From: Caulobacter sp.
Lineage (GTDB): Bacteria > Pseudomonadota > Alphaproteobacteria > Caulobacterales > Caulobacteraceae
Direction of reading: 5' to 3'
Assembly: GCA_029866155.1 (NCBI GenBank)
Contig: JARWZW010000027.1
Span: 62,001-126,000, forward strand
DNA length: 64,000 nucleotides
Of this stretch, positions 1 through 12,294 are shown in pieces (position 1 is the stretch's first letter; every line of letters starts with the position of its first letter). The translations under genes and the position numbers were made by a program. Below the pieces are notes generated by a model. That model was not told the origin of the DNA. It did no database searches and worked only from the letters and a program-made list of their open reading frames with translations.

Positions 1-1283
1 GCGGCTTCCGCGAACTGCTTTTTGCGCGGCCCCAGATAGCCGAACAGGAAGGCGGCGACCTTGCGGATCTGGATCTCTTCCGAGCCTTCGGTGATCCGGT
101 AGCGGCGGTGGTGGCGATAGATGTGCTCGAAGGGCTTGTGGCGGCTGTAACCGATGCCGCCATGCACCTGCATGGCCCGGTCGGCGGCCTCGCAGCAGAG
201 GCGGTTGCCCCAGTAGTTGCACATGGAGACCTTGTCGGAGATCTCCTTCTCGATCTGCTTGTGGTCCATCTGGTCCATCTGCCAGGCGGTCTTGCGGATC
301 AGCAGGCGCAGCATCTCGGCCTGGGTGGCCAGTTCCACCAGCGGGAACTGGATGGCCTGGTTGTCGCTCAGCGGCTTGCCGAACGGCTTGCGCTGCCGGG
401 CGTATTTCACACTCTCTTCTATGCAGAAGACCGCGGCGCCCAGGGACGAGGCCGCCTGGCGGATGCGGTTCTGGTGGACGAAGGACTGGCCCAGGCCCAG
501 GCCCCGGTCGATCTGGCCCCAGTAGGAGTCTTCCGGGATCCAGGTGTCGAACGAGATGCGCGGGTGGTCGGTGGGCATGTTGAAGGTCCACATCCACTCC
601 TCGATCTTGATCTGGTCGCGGGGCACGATGAAGCATGTGATACCCGTGGCGTCGCCGTCCTTGCCACTGGTGCGGGCGAAGACCATCACATGGCTGACCA
701 CATGCATGCCGGTGGTCCACATCTTCTCGCCCTTGATGCGCCAGCCGGGCTTGCCGTCCTTGTCCTCGCGGACGCCGGTGGTCTCCATGAAGGTGGCGTC
801 CGACCCATGGTTGGGCTCGGTCAGGCCAAAGGCCGTCCGCATCGTGCCGTTCAGCACCTTCTCGCCATCCCGGGCGTATTGGTCCGGCGTGGCGAACTCC
901 TTGAACATCAGGATGAAGGGGTTGTTGCCGACGATGCTGTGTTCGTTCTGCAGATCGTTGAACAGGCCCAGGCCCTTGGAGGCCAGGTGTTCGCGGATGA
1001 TGGCCATGGCCAGGTTGCTGCCGTCCTTGCCGCCCATCTCCGAGGGCCAGGCGAAGCGGTAGTGACCGGCGTCATCGGCCAGCTTGCGGGCCTGGCCCAG
1101 CAGCTCTTCCCATTCCTTGCGGGGCAGGCCGTTGTTGTCCCAGTCGGTGCGGGCGTGTTCGCGGCGATGATCGAAGAACCGCTCGTTGTCGTCCTTGGCC
1201 TGAAGCGGCTTGATGGTCGACTCTATGAAGGCGTCCAGCTCGACCAGATAGTCGGCGATGTCTTTTGGTACGGCGAAATCCAT
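1..1283 (-). CDS. Acyl-CoA dehydrogenase, C-terminus cut by window edge
   Basis: Flavoprotein that introduces the alpha-beta double bond in an acyl-CoA thioester (beta-oxidation or related catabolism). The translated frame starts MDFAVPKDIADYL at the ATG ending at 1283 and stays open to position 1, about 427 codons, close to the full family length. Visible family motifs are FGLTEPNHGSDAT (FAD and substrate loop), GEKMWTTG, the segment SLGAAVFCIEESVKYARQR before the helical C-terminal domain, and HGGIGYSRHKPFEHIYRHHR followed by YRITEGSEEIQ, which is the typical C-terminal FAD/CoA signature. Only the last few residues should be missing. The next gene is divergent, so the promoter lies in 1284-1447. 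Confidence 0.93.
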   Translation of the reverse strand, partial: MDFAVPKDIADYLVELDAFIESTIKPLQAKDDNERFFDHRREHARTDWDNNGLPRKEWEELLGQARKLADDAGHYRFAWPSEMGGKDGSNLAMAIIREHLASKGLGLFNDLQNEHSIVGNNPFILMFKEFATPDQYARDGEKVLNGTMRTAFGLTEPNHGSDATFMETTGVREDKDGKPGWRIKGEKMWTTGMHVVSHVMVFARTSGKDGDATGITCFIVPRDQIKIEEWMWTFNMPTDHPRISFDTWIPEDSYWGQIDRGLGLGQSFVHQNRIRQAASSLGAAVFCIEESVKYARQRKPFGKPLSDNQAIQFPLVELATQAEMLRLLIRKTAWQMDQMDHKQIEKEISDKVSMCNYWGNRLCCEAADRAMQVHGGIGYSRHKPFEHIYRHHRRYRITEGSEEIQIRKVAAFLFGYLGPRKKQFAEA

Positions 1284-1447
1284 GTCCGTTTCTCCCTGTG
1301 TGGTCGTTTGTTGAGACCAGTATGCGCCGCCTAGGGCTGGCGGCAACCGTGACCCCGGGGAACCATGCGAGGGCAATTTGGCACAAGGCGGCGGACTGGC
1401 TGCCGCCGTTAGGAAATTCTGAGCCTCTTTGTGCGCAGCCTGCCCGC

Positions 1448-1858
1448 ATGATCCTGATGATCCTTGCCGCCGTCCTGGGAGCGGCCCTCGGAATGTCCCT
1501 GCGCCCGGCCCTTTTGGCGACGGCAGCCTCGGTCGGACTGGCCGGCAGCATCCAGGGGCTGGCTGTCCTGGTCATGCGGCTGGTCGTAACCCCTTCGGAA
1601 CTTCCCGGTCTGGCCGACCGGCTCCGTTTCTGGCTCGGTACGGATCCGGCGTCCATCTCCGCCGTCCTGGCCGCCGCGGGGATCGGATCCCTTGTCTCGG
1701 CAGTTCTCTGGTCGACAGTGAATCGTCAGTCCACCGATCACTACTGGTTTGGCCGGGGCCGAAAGTCGTTGCGTCGGTTCCGGGCGCTTGAAATCGTCGA
1801 GGACCGTGACCTCCACGATATCGCCGAAGCCAGATTCCGCGATATCCTCGGCCGCTAG
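1448..1858 (+). CDS. Small membrane protein of unknown function
   Basis: 136 aa from ATG 1448 (MILMILAAVLGAALG). Hydrophobic segments lie at about residues 1-18 and 22-45, with a third near 70-90 (ISAVLAAAGIGSLVSAVLW), then a basic, charged cytoplasmic-looking tail (HYWFGRGRKSLRRFRALEIVEDRDLHD). I do not recognise the family. An upstream in-frame extension to 1265 exists but overlaps the promoter of the divergent acyl-CoA dehydrogenase and has no membrane character, so the ATG at the hydrophobic start is preferred. The TAG stop is the first base triplet of an inverted repeat that also occurs elsewhere in the window. Confidence 0.6.
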   Translation: MILMILAAVLGAALGMSLRPALLATAASVGLAGSIQGLAVLVMRLVVTPSELPGLADRLRFWLGTDPASISAVLAAAGIGSLVSAVLWSTVNRQSTDHYWFGRGRKSLRRFRALEIVEDRDLHDIAEARFRDILGR

Positions 1859-1902
1859 AGTCTGTTCCGACAGGGGCGAAGCGGTTATCGGAACAGGCTC
1901 TG
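1856..1902. repeat. Dispersed inverted repeat, copy 1
   Basis: Left arm AGAGTCTGTTCCGA (1857-1870) pairs with TCGGAACAGGCTCT (1889-1902), one mismatch in 14. The stop codon of the upstream gene overlaps the first bases. The same arm sequence (AGAGCCTGTTccga) recurs at 25,577 and 30,852. It can act as a transcription terminator-like hairpin, but there is no T tract, so a mobile palindromic repeat is the better reading. Confidence 0.75.
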
Positions 1903-1944
1903 GGCGCCACCGCTCCGGTTAGCCAGCCAATCCTGGTCGGGGTG

Positions 1945-2032
1945 ATTGCGAGACCATCGCAATAAACATTCACCTGTCTGAAATTTCACTTGCAAGGGTT
2001 TAAGTTATCGTTGATATCTAAGCAGTGCTTAG
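1945..2032. promoter_or_regulatory. Two perfect palindromes upstream of a small secreted protein gene
   Basis: ATTGCGA-GACCA-TCGCAAT occupies 1945-1963 and CTAAGCA-G-TGCTTAG occupies 2018-2032. Both are perfect 7-bp dyads and neither is followed by a T run, so they look more like regulator binding sites than terminators. They lie in the AT-richer stretch between the repeat at 1.86 kb and the gene starting at 2151. The regulator is unknown. Confidence 0.4.
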
Positions 2033-2150
2033 TTCTCGTTGCGTCACGGGTGGGGATACCCTTGACAGACCTGCGGCGGGTTCCGGGCCAGAGCTACCGA
2101 TCTCGATCCAAGTCTGCGTTTCCACCCCAATTGCCCGGAGGGCTATCCAT

Positions 2151-2447
2151 ATGAAGCTCCAAATGCTGGCGGCTGCCGCCGTCCTGTCGTTCGCCGTCAG
2201 CGGCGTCGCTTTCGCCGATGGCAAGATCACCGCCACCCTGAAGACCCCGGTCGCCGAAAAGACCAAATATGTCGCCGCCGGCGCCGTGTTTGTCTGTGAA
2301 GGCGATACCTGCACCGCCACCACCGCCCCCTCGCGCACCGACAGCGCCAAGGGCTGCCGCGCCTTCGTCAAGGAAGTCGGTCCTGTCGTGGCTTTCGGCA
2401 CCCTGGCCGCGGAAGACCTGGCCAAGTGCGGCGTGACGGCCAGCTAG
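2151..2447 (+). CDS. Small periplasmic protein, CC_3452-like
   Basis: 98 aa with a clear signal peptide (MKLQMLAAAAVLSFAVSGVAFA, cleavage about residue 22). The mature part is about 76 residues with four cysteines (FVCEGDTC, GCRAF, AKCGV), likely two disulfides, and the pattern ITATL-x-PV-x-KTKYVAAGAVFVCEG. This resembles small exported proteins of Caulobacterales annotated as the CC_3452 family; function is not known. GGAGGG lies about 10 nt before the ATG, supporting this start over an upstream in-frame extension. An intrinsic terminator follows at 2534. Confidence 0.65.
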   Translation: MKLQMLAAAAVLSFAVSGVAFADGKITATLKTPVAEKTKYVAAGAVFVCEGDTCTATTAPSRTDSAKGCRAFVKEVGPVVAFGTLAAEDLAKCGVTAS

Positions 2448-2533
2448 GCCTAAGCCCACTCTATATACAGCGGTGGGGCGCCTTCGCCCGTTCGGCTGTT
2501 TTCTCGAGCAACTCGACCTTGCCAAGGGTCAGG

Positions 2534-2561
2534 GGGCGGCCCGTCTGGACCGCCCTTTTTC
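2534..2561 (+). terminator. Intrinsic terminator
   Basis: GGGCGG (2534-2539) pairs with CCGCCC (2550-2555) and is followed by TTTTT. It ends the transcript of the small secreted protein before the next gene. Confidence 0.75.
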
Positions 2562-2580
2562 TCATCCGGAAGGACTGTCC

Positions 2581-2826
2581 ATGCCGCAGCCCCGCCTGTC
2601 CGCCCTTCTTGAGGACGCCCTGGTCGCCGCCGCCGGCCTTGACCGTCCTGTGGCGACGGTTTCCCTGGCCCTGGACTTCGGGGTCTATGGCGATGGCGAC
2701 GTGACGGTGACGACCCGGGTCGATCGCGCCACCCGGAGCCTGATTTTTGTCAGCGCCCTGGCCGTCTGGCCAGATGGTCGCCCGGCCGGCAGCGGCCAGG
2801 GCGTGTTCCGGGTGGCCGCCGTCTGA
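2581..2826 (+). CDS. Short hotdog-fold thioesterase-like protein
   Basis: 81 aa from ATG 2581, preceded by GGAAGGA. The sequence TVSLALDFGVYGDGDVTV followed by TRSLIFVSALAVWPDG and SGQGVFRV matches the C-terminal half of PaaI-type acyl-CoA thioesterases (beta strands of the hotdog sheet ending in the RSxxFV and GxGxFRV signatures). The N-terminal half carrying the usual catalytic Asp/Asn is reduced to about 25 residues, so it could be a minimal or degenerate enzyme. It sits between two terminators, so it is probably transcribed on its own. Confidence 0.5.
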   Translation: MPQPRLSALLEDALVAAAGLDRPVATVSLALDFGVYGDGDVTVTTRVDRATRSLIFVSALAVWPDGRPAGSGQGVFRVAAV

Positions 2827-2838
2827 CAGCGTCCTGAC

Positions 2839-2863
2839 CCGACGACAGGTCGGAACCTTTTTT
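2839..2863 (+). terminator. Intrinsic terminator before the atp operon
   Basis: CCGAC (2839-2843), loop GACAG, GTCGG (2849-2853), AACC and then TTTTTT (2858-2863). It ends the thioesterase-like gene and isolates the ATP synthase operon. Confidence 0.7.
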
Positions 2864-2872
2864 CCCCCGACG

Positions 2873-2901
2873 TTGCGACGCACAACAACGCATGCTATCA
2901 G
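2873..2901 (+). promoter_or_regulatory. Candidate housekeeping promoter of the atp operon
   Basis: TTGCGAC (2873-2879), a 14-nt gap and GCTATCAG (2894-2901) resemble the Caulobacter sigma-73 consensus TTGACGS-N10-14-GCTANAWC. It lies about 130 nt before atpH and directly after an intrinsic terminator. Confidence 0.45.
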
Positions 2902-3033
2902 GCGCGCGGCTTCGGGTCGGCGGTCCTTATGGGACCCATCACCCACGTGCTTTTCTCAAGCGCTTTCAAGCCTTTATGATCGTGGCGAAGATCCCTTCGC
3001 TCACGGCGGACAAGACGCACCGGACGGACCAAA

Positions 3034-5128
<2,095 letters not shown>

Positions 5129-5160
5129 ACCCGGCTGACCGAAGGAGAGAGTAGCCCTCG

Positions 5161-7621
<2,461 letters not shown>

Positions 7622-7623
7622 TC

Positions 7624-7860
7624 GTGACCCTGGAAGACGTTGCCGGCGCCTGCTGCGAGGACATGGAAACCTGCCTTGCGGGAGGGCCGGAGGCGGCTCT
7701 GTTCGAGCATGAAAGTGGCCTGATCCTGTTGAACGCAGGGCGGGCCGAACAGGATGGTGAAGAGGGCAACCTCTTTCTCACGGTCCAGTTTTGCCCCTTC
7801 TGCGGCACCGAGCTGCAGACCGACGAAGATATCGACGCCGCGCTGGAGGCGGTGGACTGA
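7624..7860 (+). CDS. Small CxxC protein inside the atp operon
   Basis: 78 aa from GTG 7624, three bases after the atpD stop; its TGA overlaps the atpC ATG. The protein is acidic and has two cysteine clusters: ACCEDMETC near the N-terminus and FCPFCGTEL near residue 60, a CxxC zinc-knuckle-like motif. I do not recognise a named family. Tight coupling to atpD and atpC implies cotranslation with the F1 subunits, so a role in assembly or regulation of the enzyme is possible but is only an inference from position. Confidence 0.75.
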   Translation: MTLEDVAGACCEDMETCLAGGPEAALFEHESGLILLNAGRAEQDGEEGNLFLTVQFCPFCGTELQTDEDIDAALEAVD

Positions 7861-8123
7861 TGGCCGAGAAACTCCATTTTTCCCTGGTTGCGCCCGAGCG
7901 TGAAGTTTTTTCCGGTGAGGTCGACCGCGTCGACGCTCCGGGGGCCGAAGGCGACTTCGGCGTTCTGGCCGGCCACGCCCCCTTCATGACCGCCCTTCGC
8001 GAAGGCAAGGTCACCGTGGTCAATGGCGCCGAAACCCGGGTCTATGACGTGCAGGGCGGTTTCGCCGATGTCACCGCCAGCGGCCTGATCATCCTGGCCG
8101 AACAGGTCGTTGACGCGGCATAA
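7860..8123 (+). CDS. atpC: ATP synthase F1 epsilon subunit (short form)
   Basis: 87 aa. The sequence AEKLHFSLVAPEREVFSG, VDAPGAEGDFGVLAGHAPF and the following LREGKVTV cover the N-terminal ten-strand beta sandwich of epsilon. The C-terminal two-helix domain (normally about 50 more residues) is absent, as in other short alphaproteobacterial epsilons, so this protein should lack the inhibitory up-state helix. The ATG overlaps the stop of the preceding CxxC gene. An intrinsic terminator overlaps the 3' end. Confidence 0.95.
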   Translation: MAEKLHFSLVAPEREVFSGEVDRVDAPGAEGDFGVLAGHAPFMTALREGKVTVVNGAETRVYDVQGGFADVTASGLIILAEQVVDAA

Positions 8124-8144
8124 AAACTACTGGCGTCATTTTTT
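8111..8144 (+). terminator. Intrinsic terminator of the atp operon
   Basis: TGACGC (8111-8116) pairs with GCGTCA (8133-8138), followed directly by TTTTTT (8139-8144). The left arm lies inside the last codons of atpC. Confidence 0.65.
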
Positions 8145-8230
8145 CACCGCGATTCCGGCCCATCGAGGTTGCGAGGGAAGCGTTGCCGGTCTTTGATGCC
8201 GACAACGAATTCAAAAAAGGGTTGCTCTCC

Positions 8231-8884
8231 ATGCGCGTTGCTCTTCTGTCCTTCCTCGCCGCCGGGGCCCTCACGTCTGCGGCCTTGGCGCAGGAAGCCG
8301 GACCGGTCGCCCCTGAAGCCCCCGCCGCCGCGGCTCCGACCATGAGCGCGCCAGCTGCGCCTGCCGCTGAAGTGGCTCCCCTGGCCCCGGAGGCGCCGCC
8401 GGCTCCGCCGCCGCCCCCGCCGGCAGCCCCGATCGAAACCACTTCGGTGGCCTTCCGCGCCCAGCTGGAGCAGCTCTGCATGCCGCTGGTCCGCGGTGGC
8501 GACCTGGCCCAGCTGGCCACCCGCCTTGGCTACAAGAAGAAGCGCGATGGCAGCTGGGAGCTCCCCTACCAGAAGGGCTACAAGCTCGTCGTCCGTGATC
8601 CGGGCACCAACCCCAAGGTCTGTTCGGTGCTGGTTCAGCATCCGGTCGGCGGCCTGATCCCGACCATCGAAGACACCCATGCCTGGGCGATCTACCGGGA
8701 CTGGACTCTGGAAGATAACGCCAAGCGGACCAGCGACATGGAGCGCACGACCCGCAAGTGGGAGTTCAACACCCCCACCAGCCGAGAGGTCATCGTCCTT
8801 CTGACCACCCGCAAGCTGGGCGATCTGCCGATCAATCCCAAGTTCGACCAGACCGAGCTAGTCTATACCTTCATCACCTACTGA
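8231..8884 (+). CDS. Exported protein with Ala/Pro-rich linker, unknown function
   Basis: 217 aa. The signal peptide is MRVALLSFLAAGALTSAALA; residues about 22-68 are an Ala/Pro-rich linker (PEAPPAPPPPPPAAP); the folded domain spans about 70-217 with FRAQLEQLCMPLVRGG, ATRLGYKKKRDGSWELPY and KVCSVLVQHPVGG. Two cysteines in the domain could form a disulfide. A linker of this kind suggests a periplasmic protein tethered away from the membrane. The ATG at 8231 is chosen because it begins the signal peptide. No family assigned. Confidence 0.7.
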   Translation: MRVALLSFLAAGALTSAALAQEAGPVAPEAPAAAAPTMSAPAAPAAEVAPLAPEAPPAPPPPPPAAPIETTSVAFRAQLEQLCMPLVRGGDLAQLATRLGYKKKRDGSWELPYQKGYKLVVRDPGTNPKVCSVLVQHPVGGLIPTIEDTHAWAIYRDWTLEDNAKRTSDMERTTRKWEFNTPTSREVIVLLTTRKLGDLPINPKFDQTELVYTFITY

Positions 8885-8886
8885 TC

Positions 8887-8901
8887 GGTCCCGAAGGGAC
8901 C
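8887..8901. terminator. Stable hairpin after the exported protein gene
   Basis: GGTCCC (8887-8892), loop GAA, GGGACC (8896-8901), directly after the stop codon. It lacks a T tract, so termination is uncertain. Confidence 0.4.
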
Positions 8902-9031
8902 CTTCCGGCCCAGAGACGGTTCGGCAGGCTTGAAGCCTGGCCGGACGGAAGGCCGATGGTTGACCGGCTCCGCCTGATCCGGTCTGTGGGCGGTCGGCCC
9001 GCAGGATCGCGGCTGCCGCCGGGAGGTTGTC

Positions 9032-9352
9032 ATGGCCTGGGTCATTCTCGTCATCGCCGGCCTGTTCGAGGTGGGCTGGGCCGTGGGTCTGAAGCTGTCC
9101 GACGGCCTGACCAGGCCCTGGCCGACAGCCTTCACCGTGATCAGCCTTGTCCTGTCCATGGCCCTGCTGGGCTGGGCTATCCGGACCCTGCCCCTCGGCT
9201 CCGCCTATGCCGTCTGGACCGGGATCGGCGCGGTCGGCGCCGCCCTCGTCGGGATCTGGCTGTTCCGCGAACCGGCCACGGCTGCCAGGCTGGTCTGCCT
9301 GGCCATGATCGTCGCGGGCATTGTCGGGCTGAAACTGTTCACCCCCGACTGA
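9032..9352 (+). CDS. sugE: SMR-family exporter, SugE/Gdx type
   Basis: 106 aa with four predicted transmembrane helices, the exact size of small multidrug resistance proteins. The essential Glu lies in the first helix in the motif GLFEVGWAVGLKLSDG, and the later segments LPLGSAYAVWTGIGAVG and FREPATAARL fit the Gdx (guanidinium exporter) subgroup rather than EmrE. These work as antiparallel dimers exchanging substrate for protons. I looked for a guanidine riboswitch in the 147-nt leader and found none convincing. It converges on the next gene. Confidence 0.9.
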   Translation: MAWVILVIAGLFEVGWAVGLKLSDGLTRPWPTAFTVISLVLSMALLGWAIRTLPLGSAYAVWTGIGAVGAALVGIWLFREPATAARLVCLAMIVAGIVGLKLFTPD

Positions 9353-9367
9353 TCGGACCTGGACTGT

Positions 9368-10120
9368 TCAGCTGCCGGATTGCCGCCCGATCCAGTCCAG
9401 GCAATGGTCGGCGACCTCCTGCCATCCCGGCTCGCCCGGCAACCAATGGCTCATCTCCGGAAAGCTGTGAAAGGTCCCGCCCAGGCGATTGGCCGTCTGG
9501 CGAACGGTTGCCGGGGGATGGATGGCGTCGCGTCCGCCCGCCAGGGCCAGGACCTGACAGGCCAGCTGGGTCGGCGCCCGGGTGGTCATGAAGGGGTCCA
9601 TCCACCAGTTCAGCGTCTCCCAGAGCGCGCGGCCGCTTTCCGGGGTCATGCGGGCATAGACGGCGCGCCGGGCCTCGCGGTCCATTCGGTTCAGGCTGTA
9701 GAGCTTGGCAAGGCCGTAGTCGGGAGCGACGGCCTGAAGCCAGAACGGCCCGAGCGCATAGAGGCTGACGGCGGACGCCCCCTCTTCCATGGTCGAGCCA
9801 TAGATGCCCCAGGGGGCGGACGGCGCCAGCAGGATCAGTCCCGAGAGCCGCGTCCGGTCTGCCGCCAGCTGGGCCGCAAGCCCGCCCAGGGAATGGCCGA
9901 TCAGGACGGGCGGACTGTCGCAACCATCGCAGATCCGGGACAGATGACGGGCATAGTCGCTCATTGATCGGCCAACGGGGCTTCCCCCTGGCTCATGGCC
10001 AGGAAGATCTGGGGTCAGGACAGCATATCCGGCGGCCTCGAAGGGCTTGCGGAAGGCGTCAAACACCCAGCCGCCGCAAAAGGCTCCGTGGGCCATGACC
10101 ACGGTGGGCGGGGATGTCAT
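9368..10120 (-). CDS. Alpha/beta hydrolase
   Basis: 250 aa. Typical layout: the oxyanion-hole motif MAHGAFCGGW near residue 10, the nucleophile elbow GHSLGG near residue 75, the acid Asp in ALAGGRDAIHPP near 195 and the final His in MSHWLPGEPGW near 225. Resembles small esterase/lactonase-type hydrolases; substrate unknown. The start ATG at 10120 gives MTSPPTVVMAHG with the first beta strand. It is transcribed towards sugE. Confidence 0.85.
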   Translation of the reverse strand: MTSPPTVVMAHGAFCGGWVFDAFRKPFEAAGYAVLTPDLPGHEPGGSPVGRSMSDYARHLSRICDGCDSPPVLIGHSLGGLAAQLAADRTRLSGLILLAPSAPWGIYGSTMEEGASAVSLYALGPFWLQAVAPDYGLAKLYSLNRMDREARRAVYARMTPESGRALWETLNWWMDPFMTTRAPTQLACQVLALAGGRDAIHPPATVRQTANRLGGTFHSFPEMSHWLPGEPGWQEVADHCLDWIGRQSGS

Positions 10121-10235
10121 CGAACAGAAGATCGCATGATGTGAGGAATCTCGGAGCCGGCCATTGCTGACGGTTTCAGGCGAACGGGAGGTCCAGGCGA
10201 CTATGGGCGGGGCAGGGGCGGCCTAGCAACGCCGA

Positions 10236-11753
10236 TCATTCAGCCTTGGGCTTTGCCGGCGCCCTTTTGCGCTTTGCGGGCGCCGGCGCCGCGGCCGGTT
10301 CCTCGACAGCCGCAGGCGTCGCCTTCACCCGGGCTTTGGCGGGCGCCTTGGGTTTGGCCGGTGGCTTGCCCTCGCCCTCGGCCCCCGCCTTGGCCACCGC
10401 CTTGGCCTTTGGCGCGGCCCTGGCCCTGGTCGTCGGCTTGGCCGGCGCGGCCTTGGCGGGACCGGCCTCGAGAAGATGCACGGGTTCGGCCGGTCCGGCA
10501 GTCAGGCCCTTGTTTTCCAGCCAGCGGGCGATGTCGTCTATGACATGCTGGGTTCCAGGTTCATCGACGATCCAGTGGGCATTGTCCGGATATTCCAGAT
10601 AGTCGCCGCCGATGCTGGCATATTTGGCAGCGACGCGCCGGACATCGGCGATCGGGGTAGCCCTGTCCTTGCCGCCGCCGATGGTCAGGACGGGCATCCG
10701 GATCCCGCTTTCGTCGATGGTGGCCACCTTGTGTGGGTCCTTGTCCGGATAGGCGATGTCGGCATAGACCCCGCCGCTGTCGTAGACGGTCCCGGCAAAG
10801 ATCTCCGGGTGGCGGGCCTTGGGCACCCTGTTCAGCACCCCCCAGGAAAAGCCGGTGCGCCAGATCTTGTGGGACTTGGTTTCGGGCGCGCCGCTGAACA
10901 GGACATTGGCGAAGGTGACGGCCTGGGCCAGGGAACTGCCGCTGCGGGCGTCGACCGGCGAGGCTGGCGTCAGCAGGATCGCCGCCCGTCCGAGGCCCCG
11001 TTCCGCCAGTTTCTGGACGATCAGGCCGCCCATGGAATGGCCCAGCAGCACAGGCGGCGTGCCGGTCTCCTGGGTCAATCGCTCGACCTCGCTGGCCATG
11101 GCCTCGACATAGTCATGCAGCCTCAGAGAGGGCAGGCTTGCCGGCGGGTTGCTGGCCGTCCGCAGATCGGCAAACAGGGTTGGCGACTCGACCCGCCATC
11201 CCTTGGCCCGAAAAGCCGGGGCCAGGCGATCAAAGGCTGACGAGGTGCCGCCCACGCCATGGATCATCAGGATCGAATTGCTCATGGATTTTCCCGCCAG
11301 ATGACTGAAGGCCTTGACCACCCGGTCATAGGCCGCGCGCTTGAAAGGTATGACCAGTCCCGGGGCTTCGTCGAGACGCCCCCACCGCCAGGCGTCGAAT
11401 TCGACAGGCAGGTGATGGTCCTGCCGGACCTCCTGCTCCTGGCCCCTGAACTGCACGGCGAACCAGACCTGCTTCTGCCCCCGCCAGCCCTTGGCGATCT
11501 TGGAGCCAGTGGCCTCCTTGGGGAAGTCATAGACGATCCAGCCCTCGGTCCTGCCCAGGACCTTGACCGACCGGATGCCGGTTTCTTCCTCCAGCTCCCG
11601 CAGGGCGGCGGCCTCGAAATCCTCGCCCTCATCGACGCCCCCCTGGGGAAACTGCCAGCTGTCGGTTCCGGCCCGGCGACCCAGCCAGACCCGCCCGTCG
11701 CGGTGGAACACGACAACGCCGACATTGGGCCGATGCTCGGGATAGTCCGTCAA
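10236..11753 (-). CDS. rppH: In-frame fusion of RppH-type Nudix hydrolase, alpha/beta hydrolase and Lys/Ala/Pro tail
   Basis: 505 aa. Residues 1-155 are an RppH (RNA 5'-pyrophosphohydrolase): WLGRRAGTDSWQFPQGGVDEG with a complete Nudix box ending RELEEETGI (first motif given in part: DSWQFPQGGVDEGE). Residues about 157-415 are an alpha/beta hydrolase (ILMIHGVGGTSS, nucleophile GHSMGG, GGGKDRATP, NAHWIVDEPG). Residues 420-505 are a Lys/Ala/Pro-rich basic tail. RppH alone is about 155-165 aa. At the junction HLAGKS-MSNSIL the hydrolase has its own ATG (11,284) and that ATG reads ATGA, the usual coupled stop/start overlap, if the upstream frame is shifted by one base. The start is TTG at 11753. 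Real fusion or a one-base indel in the GGGAAAA run are both possible. Confidence 0.75.
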   Translation of the reverse strand: MTDYPEHRPNVGVVVFHRDGRVWLGRRAGTDSWQFPQGGVDEGEDFEAAALRELEEETGIRSVKVLGRTEGWIVYDFPKEATGSKIAKGWRGQKQVWFAVQFRGQEQEVRQDHHLPVEFDAWRWGRLDEAPGLVIPFKRAAYDRVVKAFSHLAGKSMSNSILMIHGVGGTSSAFDRLAPAFRAKGWRVESPTLFADLRTASNPPASLPSLRLHDYVEAMASEVERLTQETGTPPVLLGHSMGGLIVQKLAERGLGRAAILLTPASPVDARSGSSLAQAVTFANVLFSGAPETKSHKIWRTGFSWGVLNRVPKARHPEIFAGTVYDSGGVYADIAYPDKDPHKVATIDESGIRMPVLTIGGGKDRATPIADVRRVAAKYASIGGDYLEYPDNAHWIVDEPGTQHVIDDIARWLENKGLTAGPAEPVHLLEAGPAKAAPAKPTTRARAAPKAKAVAKAGAEGEGKPPAKPKAPAKARVKATPAAVEEPAAAPAPAKRKRAPAKPKAE

Positions 11754-11840
11754 GTCTGTCGTCCTCTGTCCTGGGGCTGATCAGGTGAACCTGATCGCTG
11801 GCGCTGGCAATGGGGAGCCGCCTGGGTCCGGGCCGATCAC

Positions 11841-12284
11841 TCACCCGTCATTGTCGGGGTCCAGCACCGCCACCAGTCGAAACTGCTCGCAATAGAGGGG
11901 CATGTCCGGGGAAAATCCGCCGTTGCGGGTGAAATAGGTCTGATGGGCGGCGCGCCAGGCGGCGAGGCTGCGATCGTCCTCGCCCTCCAGGTATGCAAAC
12001 GCGGCGTCCACCTCATCGAACCGCCGCTGGAACAGCCCGGTGGTCTGCAACAGGGCGCGAGGCTGTCCTGAGCCGTCCTCGACAACCCAGTACTTCCCCA
12101 CCTGGGTGCCTTTTATCCCCTCGGCCTGGCTCCAGCAGGTGGCGGTCTTGCGACCCTCCAGGATCAGGGCCAGCAGTTCATCGGCCAGGTCCGGTCCATC
12201 TCCGAAGGGAAACCGGTCCAGGCTTCGCCAGTCGCGAGGCGGCTCCCCGGACAGGATCGACTCCGGCGCTGTCTGCTGCGTCAC
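11841..12284 (-). CDS. ASCH-domain protein
   Basis: 147 aa from GTG 12284. The segment LALILEGRKTATCWSQAEG and later VGKYWVVEDGSGQPRAL and FYTRNGGFSPDMPL-like ending match the ASCH domain (PUA-like fold, proposed RNA-binding, some members are amidohydrolases acting on modified nucleosides). In the sequence the conserved parts read EGRKTATCWS and TYFTRNGGFSP. An in-frame upstream extension to 12560 would overlap the deacetylase gene and has no domain character, so the GTG 11 nt after that gene's stop is preferred. It is probably cotranscribed with the deacetylase gene. Confidence 0.75.
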   Translation of the reverse strand: MTQQTAPESILSGEPPRDWRSLDRFPFGDGPDLADELLALILEGRKTATCWSQAEGIKGTQVGKYWVVEDGSGQPRALLQTTGLFQRRFDEVDAAFAYLEGEDDRSLAAWRAAHQTYFTRNGGFSPDMPLYCEQFRLVAVLDPDNDG

Positions 12285-12294
12285 GGCGCGCGGT

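Noticed and set aside
108-1334. Long plus-strand open frame opposite the acyl-CoA dehydrogenase
   Set aside because: It is a GC-rich shadow frame; the minus strand has complete acyl-CoA dehydrogenase motifs.
8939-8954. GGCC-gg-ACGG-aa-GGCC hairpin upstream of the SMR exporter, considered as a guanidine-II riboswitch half
   Set aside because: Guanidine-II needs two similar ACGR hairpins; a second (GAGACGGTT at 8917) lacks pairing arms, and the stem has mismatches next to the loop.
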